From NCBI GenBank assembly GCA_027489035.1, contig JAIYAN010000005.1:33436-97435 (forward strand): a stretch of 64,000 bases of DNA. The letters are read 5' to 3'. Position numbers and translations under genes: made by a program. The notes beneath the pieces are model-generated. The model was not told the origin of the DNA. It saw only the letters and a program-made list of their open reading frames with translations, and ran no database searches. Of the stretch, positions 34,339 to 43,246 are shown one piece after another; the stretch's first letter is position 1; the number at the start of each line of letters is the position of its first letter. Source of the stretch: Chitinophagaceae bacterium. Lineage in GTDB: Bacteria; Bacteroidota; Bacteroidia; Chitinophagales; Chitinophagaceae.

Positions 34339-37300
34339 CTATTTCAATAAGTTATTCGTGAACAATTCTGCTTGTTTAATTACTGTTTCAATGGCTTTTT
34401 GTTGTTTGTCAGGTGGATAACCATATTTATTTAATGTACGTCTAACAATTACCATCAATTTTGCTCTTGCACTTTCTCTGATTGTCCAGTCAATTGTAGC
34501 GTTGGCTCTTACCTTTTCCGCAATTTCTCTCGCTATCTGTTTTAATTGTTCGTCACCTAAAACCTGCACTGCACTGTCATTTACTTCAAGGGCATTGTAA
34601 AAAGCAACTTCATCATTATTCAGTCCGAGTTTTTCGCCTTCCTTGTCTGCTTCTTTTATTTGCTTGGCAATGTTGATGAGTTCCTGAATGATTTCAGCCG
34701 TTGTCAGTAAGTTGTTTTGGTAGCGTTTAATTGCTCCTTCCAACATTTCCAATAATTTCTTGCTCTTTACAAGGTTTGACTTTGCTCTTACTTTCAGTTC
34801 GTTGTTCAGAATCTTTTTCAGCAATTCAATCGCTAAATTTTTGTGCTGCATTCCCTGAACTTCCAAAAGGAATTCGTCCGATAGAATTTCCAATCCTGAA
34901 ATTTCGGGTTTGTCAATTCCTGCTGCATCAAAAATGTCAATAACTTTATCGCTACTCAAGGCTTCATCAACTATCTGTTTGATTGCTGTTTCAATCTCTA
35001 CATCTGTTTTTCCACCGGCTATTGGTGCATCAAATTTTGCCAAACGTGCTTTCATAGCTTGGAAAAATGCAACTTCAGGCAAATGTGGTTGAACTTCTTC
35101 TTTGGTAATACAAAGCGAAAGTGCCTGACTTAACAGACTTACTTCTCTGATAAATCTTTCTTTGCCGTCTTGCAATCCTAAAATGTGTTCTTCGGCTTGC
35201 AGGATGATAGATAGTTTTTCCTGTGCATCTACCACAAAAAATCTACGGTAATTGAATTTGAAACTGCCTTCGTAATACGCTTCGGGTTCTTCAACTAAAA
35301 TGTCATTACGGGTTGTGCTGTCCTCATTGAACATTTGCTGCACTACTTCCAATTTCTCTTTGAATATTTCAAATGCTTTTTCAATGTTCTCAGCAGGGTC
35401 GCCTTTTCCACCTGCTTCACCATAAAATGAAAGGGCTTTTTTCAAGTCTGTTCCAATACCCAAATAGTCCACTATCAAACCGCCTGGCTTGTCTTTGAAA
35501 ACTCTGTTTACCCTTGCAATGGCTTGCATCAGGTTGTGTCCTCTCATGGGCTTGTCCACATACATTGTATTCAAACAAGGAGCATCAAAACCTGTCAGCC
35601 ACATATCCCTAACAATAACCAATTTCAATTCATCAGAAGGGTCTTTCATTCGCTCTGATAAATCTCTGCGCTGTTGTTTGGTAGTATGGTGTTTTGAAAT
35701 TTCAGGACCGTCAGCACTGTTGGTTGTCATTACCACTTTAATCGCACCTTTGGTCAAATCATCATTATGCCAATCGGGGCGAAGTGAAATTATTTCTTTG
35801 TATAAGTCGGCTGCAATTCTGCGGCTCATAGCTACAATCATTGCTTTGCCTTCAAAAACGGTTTGCCGTTTTTCAAAATGCGTTACAATATCTTTTGCCA
35901 AATTCTTTATTCTGTCGTGATGCCCAACAATGGCTTCTAACTTTGTCCACTTGGCTTTGGCTTTTTGTTTTTCGGTGAGTTCTTCGTCTTGCTCAAGTTC
36001 TTTGTCAAATTCTTCAATTAATCTTCTACCTTCTTCGTCAAGGTTGACCTTTGCCAAGCGACTTTCATAGAAAATCTTTACCGTTGCTCCATCGTCAACT
36101 GCATCTTTTATGTCGTATCGGTCAATGTAATTTCCGAAAACTTGTGGCGTGTTTACGTCTGTGCCTTCAATGGGTGTGCCTGTGAAACCGATATAAGTTG
36201 CATTAGGTAAAGCATCCCGCATGTATTTGGCAAAACCATAGGCAATCCGTTTTCCGATTATTTCTTTGGTTTCTTTGTCTTTTTCATCAATCAATTTCGC
36301 TTCAAAACCGTATTGCGTCCTGTGTGCTTCATCTGCAATCACCACTACATTTTTACGGTCTGAAAGTTGGTCGTAAACGGATTTGTTGTTTTCGGGTAAA
36401 AACTTTTGAATGGTGGTAAATACAATTCCACCGCTTGCCACTTTCAGCAATTCTTTCAAATGCTCTCTGTTCTCTGCCTGAGCGGGTTCTTGACGAAGCA
36501 ACTGAACGGATGAAGCAAATGTGTCAAATAATTGGTCGTCCAAATCATTACGGTCCGTTATTACAACAATGGTCGGATTTCTCATTTCAGGTGAAGTGAT
36601 GAGTTTTCCTGAATAGAAAACCATACTCAAACTTTTGCCCGAACCTTGTGTATGCCAAACTACACCGCCTCGTTTGTCTCCGTTTTCGCTTGAAGCGTTC
36701 ACAGTAGATTGAACGGCTTTGTTGACTGCAAAGAATTGATGATATGCAGCCAATTTCTTTACGGTCTGAATTTGCATCAATCCCGTTTTTGCATCTTCTT
36801 TTTTCGATTTTTCAAACACAATGAAATTGCGAACCAGGTCTAATAATGTGGCGGGCTGCAACATGCCTTTTAGCAAGGTTTCTAATTGTGGTTTAAAACG
36901 TGATGCTTCCTTGATGCCGTCTGCTGTTTTCCAAGTCATGTAACGGCTCAAATCTGCCGAAACGCTTCCTGCTTTACATTCCAAACCGTCTGATAAAATG
37001 CAGATGGCGTTGTAGATGAACAAACTTGGAATGATGGCTTTATAGGTTTGAATTTGCTGATAAGCACTTTTGATGTCTGCGTTTTCACTGGCTGCATTTT
37101 TCAGTTCAACTACTACCAAAGGTAAACCATTGACAAAAAGCAATACATCTGGGCGTTTGTTCTGATTGTTTTCAATGATGGTGTATTGATTCACAACCAA
37201 AAATTGATTGTTAGCAGAATGCTCAAAGTCAATCAATGCTACTTCATGACTTCTTTCGTAACCGTTTTCCTGATAGGGAATTTTTACCTTCTCTACTAGT

Positions 37301-37575
37301 AAGCGGTGAAATTCTTCGTTGTTATGCAACAAATCAGGCGAAGCAATACGCAATACTTTTTGAACGGCTGCATCCTGTGCATCCAACGGAATGGTTGGGT
37401 TGATTGTAGCAATGGCAGTTCTCAGCCGATTGAGCAAAACAATCTGACTGAAATTTTCTCTTTCACAAAAAAGTCCTTCGGGTGAAATCTCTTTGCCGTT
37501 GGCATATTCCCATCCCTGCGATTGCAAAATCTCAATCGCTGATTGCTCTATGATATTTTCGGTGATGGGTTTCAT
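34339..37575 (-). CDS. hsdR: Type I restriction enzyme, R subunit
   Basis: A 1078-residue HsdR. The N-terminal nuclease domain has the PD-(D/E)xK-type pattern RPDVLLFVNGLPLVVVELKN. The SF2 translocase has Walker A in WHTQGSGKSLSM, motif I/II VVIADEAHRTQYGF (DEAH), and motif SRRIA/LVIVRDMWLTGFDAPC (motifs IV-VI region, then MQAIARVNRVF). It is the last gene of a minus-strand operon and its start overlaps the previous gene by 4 bp. It would cleave DNA lacking the methylation set by the M-S fusion upstream. Confidence 0.96.
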   Translation of the reverse strand: MKPITENIIEQSAIEILQSQGWEYANGKEISPEGLFCERENFSQIVLLNRLRTAIATINPTIPLDAQDAAVQKVLRIASPDLLHNNEEFHRLLVEKVKIPYQENGYERSHEVALIDFEHSANNQFLVVNQYTIIENNQNKRPDVLLFVNGLPLVVVELKNAASENADIKSAYQQIQTYKAIIPSLFIYNAICILSDGLECKAGSVSADLSRYMTWKTADGIKEASRFKPQLETLLKGMLQPATLLDLVRNFIVFEKSKKEDAKTGLMQIQTVKKLAAYHQFFAVNKAVQSTVNASSENGDKRGGVVWHTQGSGKSLSMVFYSGKLITSPEMRNPTIVVITDRNDLDDQLFDTFASSVQLLRQEPAQAENREHLKELLKVASGGIVFTTIQKFLPENNKSVYDQLSDRKNVVVIADEAHRTQYGFEAKLIDEKDKETKEIIGKRIAYGFAKYMRDALPNATYIGFTGTPIEGTDVNTPQVFGNYIDRYDIKDAVDDGATVKIFYESRLAKVNLDEEGRRLIEEFDKELEQDEELTEKQKAKAKWTKLEAIVGHHDRIKNLAKDIVTHFEKRQTVFEGKAMIVAMSRRIAADLYKEIISLRPDWHNDDLTKGAIKVVMTTNSADGPEISKHHTTKQQRRDLSERMKDPSDELKLVIVRDMWLTGFDAPCLNTMYVDKPMRGHNLMQAIARVNRVFKDKPGGLIVDYLGIGTDLKKALSFYGEAGGKGDPAENIEKAFEIFKEKLEVVQQMFNEDSTTRNDILVEEPEAYYEGSFKFNYRRFFVVDAQEKLSIILQAEEHILGLQDGKERFIREVSLLSQALSLCITKEEVQPHLPEVAFFQAMKARLAKFDAPIAGGKTDVEIETAIKQIVDEALSSDKVIDIFDAAGIDKPEISGLEILSDEFLLEVQGMQHKNLAIELLKKILNNELKVRAKSNLVKSKKLLEMLEGAIKRYQNNLLTTAEIIQELINIAKQIKEADKEGEKLGLNNDEVAFYNALEVNDSAVQVLGDEQLKQIAREIAEKVRANATIDWTIRESARAKLMVIVRRTLNKYGYPPDKQQKAIETVIKQAELFTNNLLK

Positions 37576-38234
37576 TTATGTTTATGGTAGAAGTTAATGT
37601 CTAGATTTTCTTCCTCTATATAATCTTGAAAATTATGATTATTAAAGAACTCAAGCAATTCTTTACGATTTAAAGTACCTTGCTCCAAAAGCTTTTGAGA
37701 AAGCAAGAAATGTATTTCTTGAACTTTCCTGTGATTCTGAAACAATGAAACTAAATCCATTACTTTTATTTGTGTGAACGTTCCTTCATTTGTATCAAAA
37801 ACTTGGCTTAATCCATTTAAATATTTCTTTGCAATTGAAAAATCACCACTGCAACCATTCGTGTCGAACACTTGATTGAAATCGGTTTTAGATAGCTGGA
37901 TAAGAAGGTAATCATTATTGAAAATGATTTCAATATTTTGACCAATCATGCCTGCAAGCGTAATTGCAAAAATTTCATTTGCTCTCTCAACACTGTTGGG
38001 TTTATTTACATCAAAGTTGGCTGTTATATGTAATGCCCCATTCATTCCTTCTTCGGGTAAGCCATCACGTTCAATAGTTAAACGGTTGACCAACCAGTGT
38101 TCTTTAAATAAATACCATACAATACCATGAGCAGCTTCATGCATTGCAATTCTTTCACGAGATAAAACAGGTATTTTGTTTTCTGTTTCTTGATTCTTTT
38201 TTTTAAATAATTGAAATACTCTCTTTAGCCACAT
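37572..38234 (-). CDS. Stand-alone M41-like zinc metalloprotease
   Basis: About 220 residues from the Met at 38234 (MWLKRVFQLF). The motif RIAMHEAAHGIVWYLF (HEAAH at about 32-36) is a HExxH zinc site in the context of FtsH-type M41 peptidases, and NGCSGDFSIAKKYLNGL (Asp near 131) is placed like the third zinc ligand of that family. There is no AAA+ domain, unlike FtsH. It sits between the CD-NTase gene (5 bp) and hsdR (4-bp overlap), so it is part of the operon. The M41 assignment is inference from motif spacing. Confidence 0.65.
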   Translation of the reverse strand: MWLKRVFQLFKKKNQETENKIPVLSRERIAMHEAAHGIVWYLFKEHWLVNRLTIERDGLPEEGMNGALHITANFDVNKPNSVERANEIFAITLAGMIGQNIEIIFNNDYLLIQLSKTDFNQVFDTNGCSGDFSIAKKYLNGLSQVFDTNEGTFTQIKVMDLVSLFQNHRKVQEIHFLLSQKLLEQGTLNRKELLEFFNNHNFQDYIEEENLDINFYHKHK

Positions 38235-38239
38235 GATAT

Positions 38240-39037
38240 TTATTTTAATCCCGGTAAAAGTTTTTGCAACCATTCCAGTTGTTTCAGTTCGTTAGGTTGA
38301 TTCCAATAATCACCCTTATATTTTTGAATGTAATCCAATGCTTGTCGCACACCAGCACGACTTCCAGCTAAATCATTCATCACACTTAAAAACTTGTCAT
38401 ATAGATTGTCGCCACTATAAAAATGCCTTTGAATAATCCATTTTTCCATTTCGTAAGAATCGAAAACACGACCTGTACTGGAATTCCAATGTTTGCAAAG
38501 TCGGATTACGTTTCTAACTATATTGTTGCCATATGCTTGATTTTTTCTTGAAAGTTCATCATTCAAGTCGTTTGGAACAGTTGTTCTCCAACTGTCATTT
38601 GCATTTGGAATGTAGTAAGTTTTACTGCTCCAAAATTCTTCGGTATAGCAAGGTACTACATCAAACATGATGTGATTAAGTTCAAGTTTTACCGTTGGGA
38701 AATCCTTTTTTACAACTGAAAGCGGATAAGATTTTGCCAAAGCATCAACTATGTTTTTTCTGTATGTGCCAGGGGTTTTCTTTCCATTGACTGTATTGAA
38801 AATTACAAGCACATCAATGTCTGAGTTTGAATCATAATTTCTTGGCAGGATTGTATTTCGGGTATATGAGCCGAACACCTTTACTTCTTTGGCTTCATTA
38901 TACAGTTTGTCATTTAAAACCTTTTGAAGTTGGATAAGTGAGCCATTAATACGTTCTCTTTCAGTGCTGGTATAGCCTAAAACGAGTTGTTGTTGGGCAA
39001 AAGTGATTAGTTTATTGTTGATGCTTATTGATGCCAT
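38240..39037 (-). CDS. CD-NTase (SMODS-family oligonucleotide cyclase)
   Basis: A 265-residue cGAS/DncV-like nucleotidyltransferase. The active site reads KVFGSYTRNTILPRNYDSNS then DIDVLVIF (Gly-Ser at 56-57, DID at 73-75), and FDVVPCY (Asp126) gives the third carboxylate. A helical C-terminal domain follows. Such SMODS enzymes make cyclic nucleotide signals on phage infection in CBASS systems. The neighbouring SLATT membrane protein is the expected effector. The product nucleotide cannot be predicted from sequence here. Confidence 0.88.
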   Translation of the reverse strand: MASISINNKLITFAQQQLVLGYTSTERERINGSLIQLQKVLNDKLYNEAKEVKVFGSYTRNTILPRNYDSNSDIDVLVIFNTVNGKKTPGTYRKNIVDALAKSYPLSVVKKDFPTVKLELNHIMFDVVPCYTEEFWSSKTYYIPNANDSWRTTVPNDLNDELSRKNQAYGNNIVRNVIRLCKHWNSSTGRVFDSYEMEKWIIQRHFYSGDNLYDKFLSVMNDLAGSRAGVRQALDYIQKYKGDYWNQPNELKQLEWLQKLLPGLK

Positions 39038-39048
39038 GTATTAACTTT

Positions 39049-39513
39049 TTAAAACCAGTTGTCCGTTTCAGGGTCTTTTCTCTCAATTACTTTTTTTGCC
39101 CACTTTCTTGCGAAGCTTGGAATTTCAGGCTTTTCGCTTTGGTCAAACTGAATTACGGTTTTACTTAATTGTTCCACTTGGGCTTTATCGCAATCGCTTA
39201 AAAAGTAGCAGCTTCTGATTTCTTTGTGCAATGCCAAATACTTTTCGGCTGCTTCCTTATGCTTTGCTCTGTAATTTTTGCCTTCGCCTTCGTTCCAAAG
39301 TAATAATGCAATTGTGCCGAATAAACCAATTAACGCAAGTGTCTTATCAATTGATGGACTTATGCCCCAAACGCCAAGGATGTTAATAAATACACAACCC
39401 CAAATAGTGTAGGTTACTAATTGCCTTCTAAGGTCACATGCTTTGAAATGACCTTTGGAAGAATAGATGGTTTCTTCACCAAGTTTTCGGAGTAGTTTTT
39501 TTTCTTGCATCAT
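39049..39513 (-). CDS. SLATT-domain two-helix membrane effector
   Basis: A 154-residue protein with two membrane helices (about 33-50 and 57-73, TIWGCVFINILGVWGI and ALIGLFGTIALLLW), followed by a cytosolic helical tail (YRAKHKEAAEKYLALHKEIR). This is the SLATT layout, a family proposed to form pores or act as membrane effectors of SMODS systems. Its start ATG overlaps the hsdM-S stop (ATGATG). It precedes the CD-NTase gene by 11 bp. Confidence 0.78.
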   Translation of the reverse strand: MMQEKKLLRKLGEETIYSSKGHFKACDLRRQLVTYTIWGCVFINILGVWGISPSIDKTLALIGLFGTIALLLWNEGEGKNYRAKHKEAAEKYLALHKEIRSCYFLSDCDKAQVEQLSKTVIQFDQSEKPEIPSFARKWAKKVIERKDPETDNWF

Positions 39514-41786
39514 ATTGTATTTTCTTCAATTAATGCCTCAATTGATTGGCTTTCGCCAATCAATATTAAATCCAAAATAGGTTGGCTGATTTCGTCAAAT
39601 TCTTCTATTAAGTCATCAGTTGGGACAATGATTTGTAATTCTTTTAGTATACCTGTGTTTAGATTTTTTTGAACAGAGCCGTCAGCGTAAGCAGTTAAGT
39701 ATTGTAATTTATTTGACAATGTAAAAAAGAGAAAGTTTCTTGTGATACGATTGTATTCATCAAACGACAACCAACCGTCATGAATACAGCCGTCAAGATT
39801 CAATATCATTGGAATACCAACAGTTGCACTATTAGAAAGTATTAAATTGCCTTTCTCAATGAAGCGACTTTTCTCTTTTGCTAGTTCTGTGCACATTTCC
39901 TTTGTGGTGTTAATGTAAATTGAAGTTGATGCCGTAGCGTCAGCAATTTTTATCCACGGAATTGTTCCATTACTAAAATATTTTGGGTCTGTGATAGGTC
40001 TTGGAGAAGCTCCACGAAATACATTGCAATAGTTTTGTAACTCCTTGCATTCCCAATTATCAGGTAGTTCTAATCCTTCAATTTCTATGAATCTTCCTTG
40101 ATTTGATTTGTATGAACCACCTTTATAAGGAAATTCAAAATCTATAAACCAATGAGTGTAAATTGAATTTACTAATTCAAGTAATCTCTTTGAATTTATG
40201 CCAATATATGAAATCTCTGCTAAGTCTTTATATCCAAGACGATTGAAATTATTTTTTATTATTTTTTCCAAGCGTTTTGCCTCAGTGGAGTAATTGTCAC
40301 TCATTACACCAAATGCACTTCGAAGGAGTGGAAAAGGAAGTTCATTTCTTGTTTCTAAAACCCCAACATAACGTCCTGGGTTTAGTAGATATTTCTTCTG
40401 TTGTATTTCTTCCCTCGTTGCTGATTTTGAAAAGCCAAATGAATCCTCATATTTACTAGGGTCATTTTTCCATATGTGAAAAGTGTTGGCAATTGTTTGA
40501 ATGTCATCTTCAGACAAAGCCTTCTGAGTTTTATCTGCCATGAAGCCAATTTTTGATGCTTCAATAAATAAAATCTCACCCTTTCTCTTTTTTGCTTTTG
40601 ATAAAAACCATAAAGTCGCAGGAATACCAGTATTGTAAAATAGTTGCGTTGGAAGGTTTACGATACATTCAACTAAATCGGAATCAACTAATTTTTGTCT
40701 AATTTCTCCTTCGCCTGAAATTGTTGATGTGAGAGCTGCATTTGAGAGGACAAAACCTGCACTTCCATTATTTGAAAGATGAAACAAAAAATGTTGAATC
40801 CATGCAAAGTTTGCATTGCTTGAAGGCGGCACACCATAAATCCATCTTGCATCTTTTTGTAACAATTCACCACTCCAGTCGCTATCGTTAAAAGGTGGGT
40901 TTGCAATAATAAAATCGGCTTTCAGGTCTTTATGTGCATCATTTAAAAAACTGCCTTCGTTGTTCCATTTCACGTTGCTGCTGTCAATACCTCTAATGGC
41001 AAGGTTCATCTTTGCAAGTCGCCATGTGGTTTGGTTGCTTTCCTGTCCGTAAATAGAAATATGGTCAGCAGGATTTAAAGAAAGTTTTTTGCCGTTATTC
41101 TTTTTGTAATAATCTTGGTGGTGTTTAATAAATTTCTCACTCTGCACAAACATACCACCGCTACCACAGCAAGGGTCAAACACTCTGCCCTCATAAGGTT
41201 CAAGCATTTCAACCAATAGTTTCACTACACTTTCAGGTGTATAGAACTGTCCGCCTTTTTTTCCTTCGGCTAAAGCAAATTCACCTAAAAAGTATTCAAA
41301 CACTCTGCCCAACAAGTCTTTGCTTTGAGCTTCTTTCGTTCCTAAAGTGGCGGTGCTGACCAAATCAACCAGTCCGCCTAAACTTCCTTTGTCCAATTTC
41401 TCCTGTGCATATACTTTGGGCAAAACGCCTTTCAAAGATGGGTTGTCTTTTTCAATAGCGTCCATTGCTTCGTCAATGTCTTTGCCAATGGTGGGCAATT
41501 TGGCTCTACCCTGCAACCAAGTCCAACGAGCAGAAGGCGGCACATAAAAAACTTTCTCGGCTACATATTCATTTTTGTCTTCTGGGTCGGCCCCTTCATA
41601 GTCGCCCTTGCCTTCCTTCAGTTTATTGTACAGTTCTTCAAATGCATCAGATATATATTTCAGAAAAATCAGACCCAATGCCACATGCTTGTATTCAGCC
41701 GCATCCATATTTTTGCGGAGTTTATCAGCTGTTTTCCATAGTTGTTTCTCTAAAGGGTCTTCTGTTGTAGTTTTTGTTTTAGCCAT
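39510..41786 (-). CDS. hsdM: Type I methyltransferase HsdM fused to a half-length HsdS
   Basis: A 758-residue fusion. Residues 1-500 form HsdM: helical N-terminal domain (YKHVALGLIFLKYISDAFEE), SAM-binding FDPCCGSGGMF and catalytic ADFIIANPPFNDSDW. Residues about 570-758 form a single target recognition domain (LPDNWECKELQNYCNVFRGA, IPWIKIADATA, KGNLILSNSATVGIP) with one conserved helix at the end. Normal HsdS has two such domains. It starts 55 bp after an XRE-type regulator gene and ends in an overlap with the SLATT gene. Confidence 0.93.
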   Translation of the reverse strand: MAKTKTTTEDPLEKQLWKTADKLRKNMDAAEYKHVALGLIFLKYISDAFEELYNKLKEGKGDYEGADPEDKNEYVAEKVFYVPPSARWTWLQGRAKLPTIGKDIDEAMDAIEKDNPSLKGVLPKVYAQEKLDKGSLGGLVDLVSTATLGTKEAQSKDLLGRVFEYFLGEFALAEGKKGGQFYTPESVVKLLVEMLEPYEGRVFDPCCGSGGMFVQSEKFIKHHQDYYKKNNGKKLSLNPADHISIYGQESNQTTWRLAKMNLAIRGIDSSNVKWNNEGSFLNDAHKDLKADFIIANPPFNDSDWSGELLQKDARWIYGVPPSSNANFAWIQHFLFHLSNNGSAGFVLSNAALTSTISGEGEIRQKLVDSDLVECIVNLPTQLFYNTGIPATLWFLSKAKKRKGEILFIEASKIGFMADKTQKALSEDDIQTIANTFHIWKNDPSKYEDSFGFSKSATREEIQQKKYLLNPGRYVGVLETRNELPFPLLRSAFGVMSDNYSTEAKRLEKIIKNNFNRLGYKDLAEISYIGINSKRLLELVNSIYTHWFIDFEFPYKGGSYKSNQGRFIEIEGLELPDNWECKELQNYCNVFRGASPRPITDPKYFSNGTIPWIKIADATASTSIYINTTKEMCTELAKEKSRFIEKGNLILSNSATVGIPMILNLDGCIHDGWLSFDEYNRITRNFLFFTLSNKLQYLTAYADGSVQKNLNTGILKELQIIVPTDDLIEEFDEISQPILDLILIGESQSIEALIEENTI

Positions 41787-41841
41787 ATTTATCGTTTCTT
41801 TCTCCGAAGGGTTCGTTATCCTCTCTCTCCGTATTGTTTTA

Positions 41842-42138
41842 TTATTTTACTTTCATTCCCATTTCAATAGCCACCGTTTTAATGGTGTCTTTTGCTACTT
41901 TTTCATCTCGGACAAGCTCCTGAATGCGGTCAGCAAGCCAAGCTGTGAGTAGCTCATCCTCATTGGTTTTCAGTAACTCTGCCAATTTTGGGATCCAATC
42001 TCTGCGTGCTTTACGTTCTCCCCGTTCTACGTTACTCAACATAGGAGAATCAATATCTAAGTGGTAAGCCACATGACGTTGCATCAATCCCTGGGCTTCA
42101 CGTAAAGAGCGAATCTTGGTTCCGAACATACTTTTCAT
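41842..42138 (-). CDS. XRE-family transcriptional regulator
   Basis: A 98-residue Cro/C1-type repressor: GTKIRSLREAQGLMQRHVAY, HLDIDSPMLSNVERGERKAR form the helix-turn-helix. It is the first gene of the restriction operon and is probably its controller. The Met-Lys-Ser-Met start gives two possible ATG codons (42138 and 42129). The C-terminal part (LLTAWLADRIQELVRD) is helical. Confidence 0.88.
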   Translation of the reverse strand: MKSMFGTKIRSLREAQGLMQRHVAYHLDIDSPMLSNVERGERKARRDWIPKLAELLKTNEDELLTAWLADRIQELVRDEKVAKDTIKTVAIEMGMKVK

Positions 42139-42404
42139 ATCTACCTCCGACTTGTCAATATTTATTCAAATATAACAAACGAAAAGCATTAATAAGAATT
42201 TAGATTCGAACAGTAAATTTAATTGTGTTTATATAGTATTATTAGGGTTATTTTACCGTGGGAAAGAATGGGTGTGTGAAGAAGGAAAATAGTATGAATT
42301 CAGTTGCCGTGGAATGCTCGGTAGTTGTTTGTCAGTTATTCGAAATTTTCGATAAACTCAGTTGTTTCCATTTTGGAAATATCTGAGTTTAGGAAACTTT
42401 ATAA

Positions 42405-42989
42405 TTACAAGTCTTTTTTAAGGATTGATCTCAGAAGCTTTTTTAGTGTTTGTTTTGTTTCCCCGATTCCATACTGTTGTGTTGCCTTCATCAATAAGTC
42501 TGAATTGTAATTCAGTATGTTCTTTTTTAGTTTGTCAATCAATTGAGTATTGTCCTCAGCTAATCTATCTAGATTATTTAATAACTCTACTAGTAGGTAT
42601 TCTTTTGTAATGTTTTTCGGAAAGGCGGTTTTCAATCTGAATTCGAATTTTCTGTTATTAAATTCAACTTCCCCCTTACGTTTGTGATTATAAACCCAAC
42701 TGCTGTTATATAATTGAGTCAATCCAAGTCCTAAGGCGTTGAACATATTTGGTGATATAATAAGAAAGTTATCATCCTTCAAAAAACGTTCAACTATTAT
42801 GTGATCATCAGGGGGTACTGTGCCAAACTTAGATTGCTTAGGTGCGTAATACAAGCCCTGGTTCAATTTCACTAATGTTCCGTCTTTGGTTAGTTGAGCC
42901 AAATGCCTATCTATGGCCGTGGAATAATATTCCAGGTCAGAACGGCGATATACTTCACCTTGTTTTATATGTTGTCGGAGTAGTTCCAT
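42405..42989 (-). CDS. AbiEi/DUF6088-like antitoxin without a toxin
   Basis: About 194 residues from the Met at 42989 (MELLRQHIKQGEVYRRSDLE). A winged helix (YYSTAIDRHLAQLTKDGTLV, KLNQGLYYAPKQSKFGTVPP) precedes an AbiEi-type C-terminal domain (FLIISPNMFNALGLGLTQLY). It resembles the antitoxin of island D (47609), including the PKQSKFGTVPPDDHI / PKKTVFGILKPNQEE region. No NTase gene is adjacent; the Fic gene is divergent. The 21-residue upstream extension was not used. Confidence 0.75.
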   Translation of the reverse strand: MELLRQHIKQGEVYRRSDLEYYSTAIDRHLAQLTKDGTLVKLNQGLYYAPKQSKFGTVPPDDHIIVERFLKDDNFLIISPNMFNALGLGLTQLYNSSWVYNHKRKGEVEFNNRKFEFRLKTAFPKNITKEYLLVELLNNLDRLAEDNTQLIDKLKKNILNYNSDLLMKATQQYGIGETKQTLKKLLRSILKKDL

Positions 42990-43156
42990 TAGCCAGGCAC
43001 AAAATAAACGGATTTTTTGTATTGTATGAAAATATTGGTAAAATTCATGCAAATATTTTGATTGCTCATCTTTTTATTTCATTGTTATTCAATCAATAAC
43101 GATTTTTTCAATGTTATTTTCCAGTGAAAACCATGGCAGGTTATACTGTTTAATAT

Positions 43157-43239
43157 CGTATATTACCGTATCACATCGTATCAAAATTCATTTTGTTGAT
43201 TCGTATTGTCGTCGTATATTTGCGTATCATAGCGTATCA
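43157..43239 (+). promoter_or_regulatory. Promoter with seven phased CGTAT repeats before the Fic gene
   Basis: CGTAT occurs at 43157, 43167, 43177, 43202, 43213, 43223 and 43233, mostly 10 bp apart. Within this array are TTTG at 43192-43195 and TATATTTG at 43215-43222 (19-bp spacer), a Bacteroidota promoter. The repeats are probably operator sites that control Fic expression. The array lies between divergent genes, so it may regulate both. Confidence 0.7.
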
Positions 43240-43246
43240 AAAAGTA

